Origin: CAYMUB01 sp964393545
GTDB taxonomy: Bacteria; Patescibacteriota; Microgenomatia; Daviesbacterales; UBA10151
Length of the DNA stretch: 45,601 nt
NCBI GenBank assembly: GCA_964393545.1
Contig: CAYMUB010000023.1
Location: forward strand, 1 to 45,601
Direction of reading: 5' to 3'
The translations under genes were made by a program, and so were the position numbers. Of this stretch, positions 1-9,561 are shown piece after piece; the stretch's first letter is position 1; the number at the start of each line of letters is the position of its first letter. The notes under the pieces are model-generated. The model was not told the origin of the DNA. It saw only the letters and a program-made list of their open reading frames with translations, and did not search any database.

Positions 1-593
1 GAAGAAAAGGCTGCTCTTAATACAGGTACAACCTCACCAAAAAAAAGTTCTTCACCAAGTTTATAAAGAGCTTCGCCTGTTCTTCCAGTTAACTCTGAGC
101 TTTTCCTAATCTCATCAGTACTTATTGGCTGCATATCTTCTGGAGAGTAGCCAGTTACATGAATGTGGAGATTTAATGGGATGGTTGCAAGCATTGATTT
201 TCTCCCTCTTACTATTTCTCCTCTTGAATGGTTGACTCCAAAATCAACTTCCAAAATTCCCTCTTGCTGTAGAGTATGATATGCAAGTGATTCTGCAAGC
301 TGAAGAGACGATCCAAGTCCTTCTTCGCTTAGATCAGTTATACCAGGCATATTTTGATGATCCCGTCTGTCCGGAATAACCAGCAAATGAATTCCATGTT
401 CACCAACCCAAGGAGTTGCAACAGCTTTTACATAAATATCCTCTCCTTCTCTTTCAATTCTTGCTAAATAATTATCCCGGGTATCTTCCATAAGAGGTGG
501 AAGTTTACCCTCAACTTTTTCCCTGGCGACATTTGAGATTCGAGCTACTCTTTGAAAACGCCATAGATCTGAACGTTTAGTTCCCTCAACCAT
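1..593 (-). CDS. HIT-superfamily-like protein, 3' end cut by window edge
   Basis: The frame begins at ATG 593-591 and stays open to the left edge, giving about 197 visible N-terminal residues; the C-terminus is outside the window. Residues ~66-150 look like a histidine-triad (HIT/GalT-like) fold: HLLVIPDRR near residue 69 matches the HIT strand usually read as HLLVIPKRH, it is followed by a helix (LSEEGLGSSLQLAESLA), and NLHIHVTGY (~141-149) sits where HIT proteins have HxHxHxx. Only two of the three histidines are kept (H143, H145), with Asn in the first place, so classical nucleotide hydrolase activity is uncertain. No signal peptide or membrane segment is seen. It is divergent from the oxidoreductase at 674 and may not belong to the glycan locus. 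TATAAT boxes lie just upstream of the start. Family assignment is by motif pattern only. Confidence 0.6.
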   Translation of the reverse strand, partial: MVEGTKRSDLWRFQRVARISNVAREKVEGKLPPLMEDTRDNYLARIEREGEDIYVKAVATPWVGEHGIHLLVIPDRRDHQNMPGITDLSEEGLGSSLQLAESLAYHTLQQEGILEVDFGVNHSRGEIVRGRKSMLATIPLNLHIHVTGYSPEDMQPISTDEIRKSSELTGRTGEALYKLGEELFFGEVVPVLRAAFS

Positions 594-599
594 CTTAAA

Positions 600-615
600 A
601 TTATATCATATTATA
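600..615 (-). promoter_or_regulatory. Two candidate -10 boxes for the HIT-like gene
   Basis: On the minus strand there are two exact TATAAT hexamers, at 615-610 and 605-600. The nearer one ends 6 bases before the ATG at 593, which would put the transcript start on the start codon (leaderless); the farther one would give a leader of about 10 bases. No convincing -35 box was found at 16-18 bp from either. The region is AT-rich, so chance matches are possible. Confidence 0.4.
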
Positions 616-657
616 GGATAAGTACCTAATTGGGGAGCAGCTTGGTTAGAAGGTATG

Positions 658-663
658 TATAAT
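658..663 (+). promoter_or_regulatory. -10 box for the Gfo/Idh oxidoreductase gene
   Basis: An exact TATAAT lies at 658-663, 10 bases before the ATG at 674. The predicted transcript start is near 670, so the leader would be about 4 bases and there is no room for a Shine-Dalgarno sequence. No good -35 hexamer is seen at the usual distance. Confidence 0.45.
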
Positions 664-673
664 ATCGTAAAAT

Positions 674-1675
674 ATGACCAAGAAGCTAAAAACTATTAAG
701 CCCTTAATAATAGGTATCGGGCTTGCTGGGAGAAGGCATTTAGAAGCTCAACTATATTTAGGAAATAAAACTGGTATTTTTACTACCAATCCCCAAACTG
801 CAAAAGATTTAGGAAAAAATAAAAATATTATTGTTTTTGATAATTTGGATGAAGGGATAAAATGGGCTAATTTAGTGCATGTTTGTACTCCTGATGATTC
901 TCATACTAAGTTTATTGAATTGGCTCTAAAAAATAAAAAAGCGGTTTTGTCGGAAAAACCCCTAACTACTAATCTTAAAGAAGCTCTATATTTGCAAAAG
1001 CTGGCTCACAAACATAATACTCCTCTAATTGTTGGTCATAATTACCGCCTTACTCCAACCTTTCTGGAAACTAAAAAAAGAATTGAAAAAGGGGAGCTTG
1101 GTCGAATTACAAAAATTGAAACAACTTATTTGCATGATATGACTGAGTATCGTTTAGAAAATCCAAATAGAAATCGTCAGAATTTTTTATTTGTTGGCGG
1201 CTCACATGCTGTTGATCTTGCTTGTTGGATAGTTAATCAGTCGGTAATTTTTGTTAAAGCAACTGTTGGTAAAAAAGTTAAATCAGAGTTCGCATCTGGG
1301 GAAAAATATAATATTACTTTAAAGTTTGCTTCAGGAATTAAAGCTTTAATTAAACTGGACTGTTCTACACCGCGCGCTACTAATGGAACTGATTTAATTG
1401 TTGAAGGAGAAACAGATCAGTTTGTAAGTCACAATAAAAAAGACCAACTGTTATTTTTTAAAAAAGACGCAAAAAAACCTACATCTATTAAACTTCCAAA
1501 CTTGGAGACTTTGACAACTCCCTTAGAAATTAAAATTGTTAATGACTACTTAACTGGTAAAATTGATTCGGTCTTGCCCTTACCTGATGTTGATGAAGCT
1601 ACAGAAACTATAAAAATATTAGATGCAGTTCAAAAATCTGTCCTATTGAGTAAAGGTGTATTTGTTAAAATATGA
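674..1675 (+). CDS. Gfo/Idh/MocA-family NAD(P)-dependent sugar oxidoreductase
   Basis: A 333-residue cytoplasmic protein of usual family length. The N-terminal Rossmann fold carries GxGxxGxxH at residues 14-22, then CTPDDSH (~71-77) and the family signature EKP at 94-96, where Lys95 is the conserved nicotinamide-side lysine. GGSHAVDLACWI (~175-186) supplies the His/Asp pair typical of the catalytic centre in the C-terminal alpha/beta domain. Family members oxidise or reduce one hydroxyl of a free or nucleotide-linked sugar; in O-antigen loci WbpB-type members oxidise C3 of UDP-GlcNAcA before transamination. The window also has a DegT aminotransferase and an AsnB-like protein, so a similar role is plausible, but sequence alone does not fix the substrate. 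The gene is convergent with asnB (6-base gap) and is transcribed alone. Start ATG 674 follows a close TATAAT box. Confidence 0.88.
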   Translation: MTKKLKTIKPLIIGIGLAGRRHLEAQLYLGNKTGIFTTNPQTAKDLGKNKNIIVFDNLDEGIKWANLVHVCTPDDSHTKFIELALKNKKAVLSEKPLTTNLKEALYLQKLAHKHNTPLIVGHNYRLTPTFLETKKRIEKGELGRITKIETTYLHDMTEYRLENPNRNRQNFLFVGGSHAVDLACWIVNQSVIFVKATVGKKVKSEFASGEKYNITLKFASGIKALIKLDCSTPRATNGTDLIVEGETDQFVSHNKKDQLLFFKKDAKKPTSIKLPNLETLTTPLEIKIVNDYLTGKIDSVLPLPDVDEATETIKILDAVQKSVLLSKGVFVKI

Positions 1676-1681
1676 GCAAAA

Positions 1682-3523
1682 TTATAACCACTTATTTATC
1701 CAGCCGCTAAACATTGTTAACATCCACAAAGACTTAGAATTATTTTGTCTTCTCTTTATATGATCATCCCACAGCTTTTCTATCTTATCTTTATCAAAGT
1801 AATTATATAACTCTTCATTTTTTAAATGCTCATATACTAAATTTTTTAGATCACCCCAGACCCATTTGGCAAGTGGCATACCGAAACCTTTCTTCTTCCT
1901 TGTTACAATAGATGAGGGAAGATGTCTTTTTAATAACTCTCTTAAGATTCTTTTCGTTTCAAACAAGCTAACATGATTAAGCTGGGAATTAAAGGCATAT
2001 TGAATAACTTTAAGATCTAAAAAAGGTACTCTTACTTCCAAGGAGTTAAACATTGAAGCCCTATCAACCTTTACCAAAAGATCATCAACAAGATATGTGT
2101 AAAAATCCAAAAGTTGGTATTTGATTGGTGCTTTGCCATTAATGCTTGAGACTTTTTTCTCAAAACTTTTAAATAACTTTTCATCAAATATATCTTCCCC
2201 ACCTAAATCTCCCCTTAATAAATTCTCCAACCCCTGTAAAGACATCCAGGATAGATGTCTTTTGGTGTTACTTTTATTTAAACCATTTAAAAATCTTTTA
2301 GTAGTCTCAGTTAGCGGGTAATTTTCAAAAGAAGATTTTGAAAGACTAGTCAACCATAAAAGTGTCTTGACTAAGCTTTCCGGTACCAACTTTCCAAATT
2401 TTTCCGCCACAATATGTCCCTGGTATGTAGGATAACCCCCAAAAAGTTCATCTCCCCCATCCCCACTTAAAACAACTTTCACATGTTTTCTTGCAAGTTG
2501 AGATAGTTTAAAAGTAGGAAAAAGAGAGGAATCTGCTAATGGTTCATCCAATTTGTCTATTACTTTAGGGAACAATCTAAGGACATCATTGGAACTAAAG
2601 CTTTCCTGATAATGATCAGTCTTAAAAATTTTGGCTACAACTTTTGCGTATGATGATTCGTCAAAACCTTTCTCTTTAAAGGATATTGAAAAACTTTTAA
2701 TATTTTTACCTAGTTTTTGGGTTAGGTAGTAGCTTACAAGAGAAGAATCTATCCCTCCGCTTAAAAGTACTCCTAAAGGAACATCAGCCATAGATTGTGA
2801 AATTACCGCTTCCTCTAAAATTTTATCTATATTTTGATCGGATGAAAAATTCTTTGAATTTATGGAATAAAATTCAATAATTTTTTTTCTGTTTTTGGAA
2901 AATATTAAATTACTTCCTGGAGGAAGTTTATATATATTTTTAAATATAGAGATATTTGAAGGAATATATCCAAATATTGAATAAGCCTTAAGCGCATCAA
3001 TATTGATCTCTCTTTTTAGACTTTGGTGAGTTAAAATTGTTTTTAATTCAGATCCAAAGATTAACTCACTCCCCTTCTGAAAATAGTATAAAGGTTTAAT
3101 ACCAGTTGGATCTCTTGAGATGAAGATTAATTCTTTTTTCCTATCCCATATGGCAAATGCAAACATCCCATTTAGAAATTTACTCATACCTTCCCCATAA
3201 ACTTCATACAAATGCACCAAAACCTCAGTATCAGATTTAGTTTTAAAAACATGACCCTTCTTAATTAATAAATCTGTTAACTCTTGGTAGTTATAAATTT
3301 CACCATTAAAAACAACCGCCACACTTTTATCTTCATTTTCAATTGGCTGGTTGCCTGTTGATAAATCAACAATACTCAGCCTTTGCACACCCATAGCAAT
3401 ACCGTGCTTAACATAAGTCCCACGTTGATCAGGACCTCTATGTTTAATTTGAGAAAGCATCCTAGAAAGAGAACTTTTTCCTATTGGTTTATCAAAGCTA
3501 ACTATTCCTGCTATTCCACACAT
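1682..3523 (-). CDS. asnB: Asparagine synthase (glutamine-hydrolysing) / AsnB-type amidotransferase
   Basis: A 613-residue two-domain class II amidotransferase. MCGIAGIVSF exposes the N-terminal nucleophile Cys2 after Met removal; RLSIVDLSTGNQPI, FNGEIYN and SDTEVLVHLYEVYG are glutaminase-domain motifs. The C-terminal ATP-pyrophosphatase domain shows LSGGIDSSL (~255, PP-loop) and SGDGGDELFGGY. The enzyme takes ammonia from glutamine and makes an amide from an AMP-activated carboxylate, classically aspartate to asparagine. In glycan clusters AsnB homologues such as WbpS-type proteins are thought to amidate uronic acids, and its place as last gene of the 9561-to-1682 glycan operon favours that as an option. 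It overlaps the upstream GT2 stop by one base (TAATG), implying translational coupling. All catalytic motifs are intact. Confidence 0.93.
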   Translation of the reverse strand: MCGIAGIVSFDKPIGKSSLSRMLSQIKHRGPDQRGTYVKHGIAMGVQRLSIVDLSTGNQPIENEDKSVAVVFNGEIYNYQELTDLLIKKGHVFKTKSDTEVLVHLYEVYGEGMSKFLNGMFAFAIWDRKKELIFISRDPTGIKPLYYFQKGSELIFGSELKTILTHQSLKREINIDALKAYSIFGYIPSNISIFKNIYKLPPGSNLIFSKNRKKIIEFYSINSKNFSSDQNIDKILEEAVISQSMADVPLGVLLSGGIDSSLVSYYLTQKLGKNIKSFSISFKEKGFDESSYAKVVAKIFKTDHYQESFSSNDVLRLFPKVIDKLDEPLADSSLFPTFKLSQLARKHVKVVLSGDGGDELFGGYPTYQGHIVAEKFGKLVPESLVKTLLWLTSLSKSSFENYPLTETTKRFLNGLNKSNTKRHLSWMSLQGLENLLRGDLGGEDIFDEKLFKSFEKKVSSINGKAPIKYQLLDFYTYLVDDLLVKVDRASMFNSLEVRVPFLDLKVIQYAFNSQLNHVSLFETKRILRELLKRHLPSSIVTRKKKGFGMPLAKWVWGDLKNLVYEHLKNEELYNYFDKDKIEKLWDDHIKRRQNNSKSLWMLTMFSGWINKWL

Positions 3524-4482
3524 TAGTAACCTTTCATACTTTTAATTTCATATATTGTTTTATTTTGGGTTTCAAAATAAGTCCTGACAATAAGTTCAGC
3601 CAGTAAACCCATCAGTATAAATTGGATTCCCAGTAAAATTAGGAAACTGGCTATCAAAAATAGTGGGTTTCTGTGTACAAAAACACTTTGGTAAAACTTA
3701 TGGTATAAAACTACTACCATTAAAATAAAACCCGCAATAATACTTAAAAGACCAAAAGTGCCAAAAACATAAGCTGGTTTTGTACCATAGGCACTTAAAA
3801 ATTTGGCAGTGATTAAATCCAAAATAAGTTTTAGGATTCTAGAATATCCATATTTAGATTTTCCGGATATTCTTTTTCTGTGATTAACTTCAATTTCAGC
3901 AATAGAAGCTCCTTTCCAAAATAAAAGTACCGATATTAAACGGTGTGATTCTCCATAAATTTTAGTGTCCTTTAATAAATCTCTTTTTATTACCTTAAGG
4001 GAACAACCCAAATCATGGAAAGGGGTATTAAAAACTATCCTGATTAAAAAATTGGCAACATTTGACAAAAAAATTCTCAAACCCCCGTCTTGTCGGTCTT
4101 TTCTCCACCCAACCACCCCGTCAAAACCCCTATCCAACTTATCTATCATAACCCCCAAATCAGCCGGATCGTTTTGTAAATCAGCATCTAAAAATGCAAC
4201 CACCTCTCCTCTTGCATAGTCAATTCCTGCAGAGGTAGCTGCAGTCTGTCCAAAATTGCGCCTAAGTTGTATTAGTTTACTAAAAACACCTTCATAGGTA
4301 TTTTTTTTGATAGCAGCTATAAGGTTCTCTATAGATTTATCTGAACTTGCATCATCAACATAAATAATTTCGCATTTTTTTCCAATTGTTTTAAAAACTT
4401 CAATTAATTCTTTGTGTAATTTCGCGACATTAGATTCTTCATTAAAAATCGGGATAATTACTGAAAGATATATTTTTGACAT
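3523..4482 (-). CDS. GT2 polyprenyl-phosphate glycosyltransferase (ArnC/GtrB-like)
   Basis: A 319-residue protein with an N-terminal GT-A domain and two C-terminal membrane helices (~235-260 and ~270-300). VIIPIFNEE, IYVDDASSDKS, RNFGQTAATSAGIDYARG and the metal-binding FLDADLQNDP (~97-106) are the usual signature of the DPM1/GtrB/ArnC group; RKRISGKSKYGYSR matches the conserved loop before the membrane part. Such enzymes move a sugar from a nucleotide donor to undecaprenyl phosphate on the cytoplasmic face, making the lipid donor used by GT-C transferases. The two genes upstream on the same strand encode large GT-C-like membrane proteins, which fits a donor-plus-acceptor module. A weak AGGA lies before ATG 4482; the gap to the upstream gene is 7 bases. 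The sugar cannot be inferred. Confidence 0.9.
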   Translation of the reverse strand: MSKIYLSVIIPIFNEESNVAKLHKELIEVFKTIGKKCEIIYVDDASSDKSIENLIAAIKKNTYEGVFSKLIQLRRNFGQTAATSAGIDYARGEVVAFLDADLQNDPADLGVMIDKLDRGFDGVVGWRKDRQDGGLRIFLSNVANFLIRIVFNTPFHDLGCSLKVIKRDLLKDTKIYGESHRLISVLLFWKGASIAEIEVNHRKRISGKSKYGYSRILKLILDLITAKFLSAYGTKPAYVFGTFGLLSIIAGFILMVVVLYHKFYQSVFVHRNPLFLIASFLILLGIQFILMGLLAELIVRTYFETQNKTIYEIKSMKGY

Positions 4483-4489
4483 ATTTTTC

Positions 4490-6835
4490 CTAAATTACTT
4501 TCCACACTTTAACATAACCCCCACTATGCTCCCAAAACAGTTCTGTTTGACAATTGCATATTGATTTTGGATCTGTTTTTGATCCCAATACCAGATAATC
4601 ATACCTGTCATTTGACTGGCCATTAAATTTCAAATCAACATTTATTATAAAGTTATAAACTGGAAGAAATTTTGGGTTGTAGTACATTTCATAATCTTTC
4701 ATTTGCAATGTTAGAAAAACCACTCTCCAGACTTCTTCCTTGATGCCAGGAGACTGTTCGATAAAAAACGCGCCATTTGCAGGTAAGATTTGTGACAATT
4801 CGTAAAATGTGCCTTCATAATTTTCAGCCTTTAGAAGAAATAAGGGTAAAATTTTTAAAATTGTAATATCTCCCTCTTTATCACTAAAAACCGTCTCAAA
4901 ATATTCCATATTATTCAAATCAGCCAGCCTTTTGGCCGGGAGGATGGAGCGATATACTTTGTTTGTCATAATATAATTTGCTTTTAGTTTTTTTAAAATT
5001 TCCGGATTTAGGGTAAAGAAAAGGTCTAAATAAGGTGGCGAGACACCGGATCCCTGCACCTCGGGCTTTTCATACCAAAGAGGGGTAAATATTCCTACAT
5101 ATTTAGCTAGCTCCGCAGCAGAGTCTGAAGGAAATTTACCTGTGAAAGGAAGAATCCTTGTATCAACTTTTAAATTATCTCTTATCCAGATATGTTCTGC
5201 TTTCGGGGGATCACTTACTGTTCTGAACCAATTTTGTTTTTCTCTTGGAAATAAAATGGCTAAAGTTGGAAGAATAGATATTAAAACAAACCAGGCAAGT
5301 AAAATCTTAGCGAAAGCAAAATAAAATTTAGTAAGTCTAACTTTACCTTTAAACTTAATCCAGGCCAAAATAACAAAGACAATTATCCCAACCCCTGACA
5401 ATTGATAAGATAAAGACAGAAACCGATTGCCGTTTAAATGGGTCCAGCCTTCAGGAACAATTCCATGAAAAGCAACCAGTGCAATAAGTCCTGAAAGACT
5501 AAACAACCATATCAAATATAACGGCGATTTATCTGATAGTTTCTTTTTAAAATATATAGTAAATGCACAGCACGCAATAAATAAAGCACTTACTTGCCAA
5601 ACAGCCCCAAAATGAAACCATCTTAGGGGGCTTAATTCGCCCATTTTGCTCTCTTGCGCTTCCATTCTATAGGAATGGTAATTGGTGAATTTGGCAGTTG
5701 GACCTGTTTCATCATTTGGAAAAAATAACACCTTAGCAATTGTTGCATCTTGTTTGAAAATTACTTCATTAACTAATCCTCCTTGAAATATCGTTACAAT
5801 TAATACAGCCGCACAGAACAAAATCCATTGCTTAAATTTTTTTTCAAATAAGCTAAACAATAGAATCAAAACAATACTGGGTGCTGTCACAATAAAAACT
5901 GACTCATCAGAAAGAGCTAACGCTGCAAGTAAAATCAAAATTATGGCTGAAGAGAGAAATCTTTTTGCTTTATTTGGATATATGGCAAGAGGAATTAGTG
6001 CTGAGAAAATAGAGAGAGAAAGCATACGATGAAGAAAAAGATTTAAACTATCCAGGGAGGCTGATGCTCCGTAAGGAACATAAGTATCATAAAGTGTTGG
6101 TAGGCTATGGAGCCAGCTAAATATTCCTTTATCAATCTGAGGTAGGCTAAACTCAGATGGCCAAACAAACATAAAACTGCCTAAAGAAACTAAAGCTACC
6201 AAAGGAATAAATATAAGAAGCAGAAGATTAAAGACTTTGTTTTTTAGTTTGAGAACCCACTGTAATATTTGGGCCATTGAAAACAAAGTGACCAATGCTA
6301 AGACTGACCCTAAAAAGGTATCAGCACCACCTGTGAACAATCTAAATAAACCCAAAATCTCAGGCATTCCCACATGATAAGATGATAGCCTGTCAGGTTG
6401 AAAAGGATTATGGATTGGGAAATCACCTCTTAAAAGTAATGAGGCAAAATATGAATTGTGTAGCCAATCAGGACTGGAGGCACTTCCTGTTGCTGTTATA
6501 TAAAATAAAAAAATCAGCCAGATTAAAGAGGTAATTAGCCAAACTTTTTTTTCTACTTTTTGAGGAAAAATAGTTTCTTTAGGTTTAATTTTGGCTCTTA
6601 AAATAAATATCAATAAAACTTCAATTACTAGAGTTAAATAAAATCCTAACTCTCCTTTTATCAAATGGGCTACTAAATTTAGTATAAAAATATAAAGTGC
6701 AATACCTGTTATAACTGAGGTTGGCAACAAAAGCTGGATACGGCTATCATTACAGATTCTTCTGACAATAGTTAATCCGCTGAAAGATAATATCAGGAGT
6801 AAAGTTATTGTTTTTAAGTAGATCAAAATTTCCAT
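4490..6835 (-). CDS. Large multi-spanning membrane protein, probable GT-C-fold glycosyltransferase
   Basis: A 781-residue protein with a dozen or more hydrophobic helices over roughly residues 1-520, followed by a soluble tail of ~250 residues that should face the outside. The first large loop contains SSPDWLHNSYFASLLLRGD, then FPIHNPF and YHVGMPEILGLF, a layout (acidic residue plus W/H, then FP..NP, then Y..G) seen in GT-C and DUF2298-like proteins. The tail has the alternating strands and helices, ending in FETVFSDKEGDITILK, found after the membrane part of PMT-like proteins. No specific family can be named with certainty. It sits between an AftD-like protein (5-base gap) and a polyprenyl-phosphate GT2 (7-base gap), suggesting it uses a lipid-linked sugar made by that GT2. 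Transfer activity is inference from fold and neighbours. Confidence 0.65.
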   Translation of the reverse strand: MEILIYLKTITLLLILSFSGLTIVRRICNDSRIQLLLPTSVITGIALYIFILNLVAHLIKGELGFYLTLVIEVLLIFILRAKIKPKETIFPQKVEKKVWLITSLIWLIFLFYITATGSASSPDWLHNSYFASLLLRGDFPIHNPFQPDRLSSYHVGMPEILGLFRLFTGGADTFLGSVLALVTLFSMAQILQWVLKLKNKVFNLLLLIFIPLVALVSLGSFMFVWPSEFSLPQIDKGIFSWLHSLPTLYDTYVPYGASASLDSLNLFLHRMLSLSIFSALIPLAIYPNKAKRFLSSAIILILLAALALSDESVFIVTAPSIVLILLFSLFEKKFKQWILFCAAVLIVTIFQGGLVNEVIFKQDATIAKVLFFPNDETGPTAKFTNYHSYRMEAQESKMGELSPLRWFHFGAVWQVSALFIACCAFTIYFKKKLSDKSPLYLIWLFSLSGLIALVAFHGIVPEGWTHLNGNRFLSLSYQLSGVGIIVFVILAWIKFKGKVRLTKFYFAFAKILLAWFVLISILPTLAILFPREKQNWFRTVSDPPKAEHIWIRDNLKVDTRILPFTGKFPSDSAAELAKYVGIFTPLWYEKPEVQGSGVSPPYLDLFFTLNPEILKKLKANYIMTNKVYRSILPAKRLADLNNMEYFETVFSDKEGDITILKILPLFLLKAENYEGTFYELSQILPANGAFFIEQSPGIKEEVWRVVFLTLQMKDYEMYYNPKFLPVYNFIINVDLKFNGQSNDRYDYLVLGSKTDPKSICNCQTELFWEHSGGYVKVWKVI

Positions 6836-6840
6836 AAAAG

Positions 6841-9561
6841 TTATTTAGAGATTTTTTTAAAGAATATATACCCCAAAGTTAAAATAAGAGAACTGATTAA
6901 AAATAGAGAAATTTTTAATCCAATGTCAGCATAAATTTGAGGCAGAAAAATAATCGCTAATTGATTTTGATCATTTTCATAAATCCAAAGATTGGCATAA
7001 CCATTTACCACAAAGTGATTGTCCTCAGTCAAAGCAGTCATCTTTAGTAAATTTAAATCATCAAAAAAATTCCCTGACAGATTCTCTCTATCAACACCAG
7101 CAATAACTTTCCACTGCGGGTTAAAAGTCTTACTTAAAATTAGTAAAGCTTTATCCTGACCTTGACCAGTCTTTATCCAATATCTGGTATCAGAAATTTT
7201 GTATTTATCAGCAACATCTGTAGAAGCTGCACGCGGTAAATTCTGCAAATTTTTCTGCTTATTCGAAGAAGAGCTTTGCTCATTCTGTGAGACTAAAACA
7301 AATCCCTCTTTATCAATAAGATCTCTTTTTCTGTTTGTTTCTTTAAAAAGTTGAGAAAAATCTTTAACCAAATTTATTGCATTTAGATTTCCAAACTCCG
7401 GTGGAGAATTAAAATTAATTGGTTCGAAGACTGATAGGTTTCCAAACTCCTCAACTTTTTTAAATTCATTTATCTCTTTTTTGATTCCAGGATCAAGCTT
7501 AATTTCGGCAATATTAATTTCTCCAACTGATTTCTCCAAAGAACCTTGAATATTAGCCCATACTTCTAATACGTTAGTCTTAGATAAGTCCATACGATTG
7601 TCATTTTCGGTAGGGGTGCTCAGAGGAAGGGTTATATATTGCCAATCATTGGTATCAGTCCGATAATCTAAATCCACCCTTCCATTCCAATTAATGCTTA
7701 CATCTTTAAAATCTCTTAAGGCAATTCTTATGTCAGCGGGAAGATTAGTTTTTAACTTTACATGCAGATACTTTATTCTGCTTAAATCGCTATCTTCAGG
7801 TGGAATATGACAAACTATCCAAGCTAAACCATTAATTTTGGAATCTGCGGTTATATTTGAGCAAATAATTTTAAGATGGCCCTCTCTTTGAGGAGGATAG
7901 ATAACCGAGGTTAAAGATTGATACTGTTTTTTTTCTCCATCTGTAACAAGAAGTGCGTCTTTTCTATCTATTAAAAACTTGGCTCTCAAAAGTGAGAGTG
8001 CAGGAGCAAGCTCTTCTCTTTCTACGTATTTTCTAAGACCCTGGGCAAAATCATAATAAAATGGGATCTGAGCTGCATTTGAAATAGCAGCTCTATCCAA
8101 AATAAAATGCATGGGATCAACCCCATTATAGGTAGTACCATCCCATTGAAAAACTGCTGCTTCACCACCCTTCAAAGGTGTCATAAATAAACGGTAATTT
8201 TGGGGATCGCTATTTCCTAACCACATGTTTAATTCTTCATAATATTGAGGAACTTGAACCCCTATTTTTTTGTCTATCCCTGCTAAATTACGTCCAGTCC
8301 ACATTGGCCAAGCGTAGATACCACAAGTCAAAATCAAAACTCCTATAATGATAAATTTATTGAATCTTTTCTTCTCCAAAAAAGAAACTAAACCATATGC
8401 AAAAATGGGAGAATACCCCAAAGCATAAACTAAACCAAATTTTTCGAAGGGATTTCTAAAGGCTTGAAGTTGAGGAATAAGTTCAAAGACCCAGACGAAC
8501 AATTTTCCAAAGGGTGGATTTGCGCCCAATGAAACAATAAGTCCTAAACAAAATAGCAATATAAAAAATTTAAGATTTACTACTTCAGAATTTTTTAATA
8601 TTTTTACTATACCCAAAAATAAAAGGAATACAGGAATAACACTTATTAACTGAAAAAGTGTAGCAGAATAAATCTCACTATATGCTGTTGCATCAAAAAA
8701 ATAACCTTTATGTAAAAGCCGAATAATTACATCAAGTGGGTAACTTCTGCTAACACCTAATAATGTTCCCAGGTTTTCTCCCGGGTTGCTTAAGTTTCCA
8801 GCAAATACTGCATTCCCCTGGGTAATAAAAGGCAAAAACCAAAAAGCATTAGCCAGTAACCAACCAAACAAAAATAAAATCATAAAAATTATACCAAAAA
8901 CTACTTCCTGTTTATTTAATTTGTTTGTAACTAACCACCAGATGAAATACATAATTAAAATAAACCAATAAGTTAGAAAAGAAGTCACAAAACCAAATGC
9001 CCAGGAAAAAATTAATGAAGAAAGAATTAATACTAATAAATATGCGTAGTTTTTCTGTTTTAAAGCCTTAACCAAAATTAATAAAGATAGGGGTAATAAG
9101 GCAAAAGAAAAGTATTGTGGATATAAATTCCTGCCCCAGACTTGACTGAGCGAAAATGGATTCAACAGATAAAATAGTGAGGAGATAAAGGATATTAAAT
9201 ACCTCAAGCGGTAAGATTCTAAAAAAGATAGTGTCAGATAATACATCGATAAAGTCCCAATTACCAGCAGTAAAAAAAATAAACAAGCTTGAACTAGAAA
9301 TTGGGCAAATCCTAATTTATCAACTAAAAATGATGCCAGATATAAAACAGGTAGTCTTGGTAACCAATATAAATTTGAGGTACCGGTATTAATATCAACC
9401 CAAGTTGACTTAGAGAGTTCTAAATTTTTAGAAGGGTTATAGAAAATCAACCCTTCTTCTCCTCCACCAATTATTAAGCCACTGTTAAACCATACAAAAA
9501 TCAATATTAGAGGGATAAGAATTAAAGAGAGCAGATATCTGAGCCTGAAAATGATAGACAT
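6841..9561 (-). CDS. AftD-like GT-C membrane protein with an external carbohydrate-binding-type module
   Basis: A 906-residue protein. Residues ~1-420 hold about twelve membrane helices. NPFSLSQVWGRNLYPQYFSF after the third or fourth helix and FRNPFEKFGLVYALGYSPIF near ~370 resemble the alpha-(1,3)-arabinofuranosyltransferase (AftD/DUF3367) and YfhO group. Residues ~560-690 look like a jelly-roll binding module (KYLHVKLKTNLPADIRIALR, WQYITLPLS, LEVWANIQGS). A polar Ser/Asn/Gln-rich linker near 760 leads to a last domain containing HFVVNGYANLWIYE and a final membrane helix (~880-900). AftD proteins add sugars to extracellular glycans from polyprenyl-phosphate donors and carry binding modules. 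This gene is first in the operon running to asnB. ATG 9561 lies 14 bases after a minus-strand TATAAT. Substrate unknown. Confidence 0.72.
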   Translation of the reverse strand: MSIIFRLRYLLSLILIPLILIFVWFNSGLIIGGGEEGLIFYNPSKNLELSKSTWVDINTGTSNLYWLPRLPVLYLASFLVDKLGFAQFLVQACLFFLLLVIGTLSMYYLTLSFLESYRLRYLISFISSLFYLLNPFSLSQVWGRNLYPQYFSFALLPLSLLILVKALKQKNYAYLLVLILSSLIFSWAFGFVTSFLTYWFILIMYFIWWLVTNKLNKQEVVFGIIFMILFLFGWLLANAFWFLPFITQGNAVFAGNLSNPGENLGTLLGVSRSYPLDVIIRLLHKGYFFDATAYSEIYSATLFQLISVIPVFLLFLGIVKILKNSEVVNLKFFILLFCLGLIVSLGANPPFGKLFVWVFELIPQLQAFRNPFEKFGLVYALGYSPIFAYGLVSFLEKKRFNKFIIIGVLILTCGIYAWPMWTGRNLAGIDKKIGVQVPQYYEELNMWLGNSDPQNYRLFMTPLKGGEAAVFQWDGTTYNGVDPMHFILDRAAISNAAQIPFYYDFAQGLRKYVEREELAPALSLLRAKFLIDRKDALLVTDGEKKQYQSLTSVIYPPQREGHLKIICSNITADSKINGLAWIVCHIPPEDSDLSRIKYLHVKLKTNLPADIRIALRDFKDVSINWNGRVDLDYRTDTNDWQYITLPLSTPTENDNRMDLSKTNVLEVWANIQGSLEKSVGEINIAEIKLDPGIKKEINEFKKVEEFGNLSVFEPINFNSPPEFGNLNAINLVKDFSQLFKETNRKRDLIDKEGFVLVSQNEQSSSSNKQKNLQNLPRAASTDVADKYKISDTRYWIKTGQGQDKALLILSKTFNPQWKVIAGVDRENLSGNFFDDLNLLKMTALTEDNHFVVNGYANLWIYENDQNQLAIIFLPQIYADIGLKISLFLISSLILTLGYIFFKKISK

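Noticed and set aside
2121..2321. Antisense open frames inside asnB, and similar ones in other genes (for example 9754-10071, 19376-19726, 33279-33584)
   Set aside because: No domain pattern, no ribosome site, and they mirror real coding frames in an AT-rich genome.
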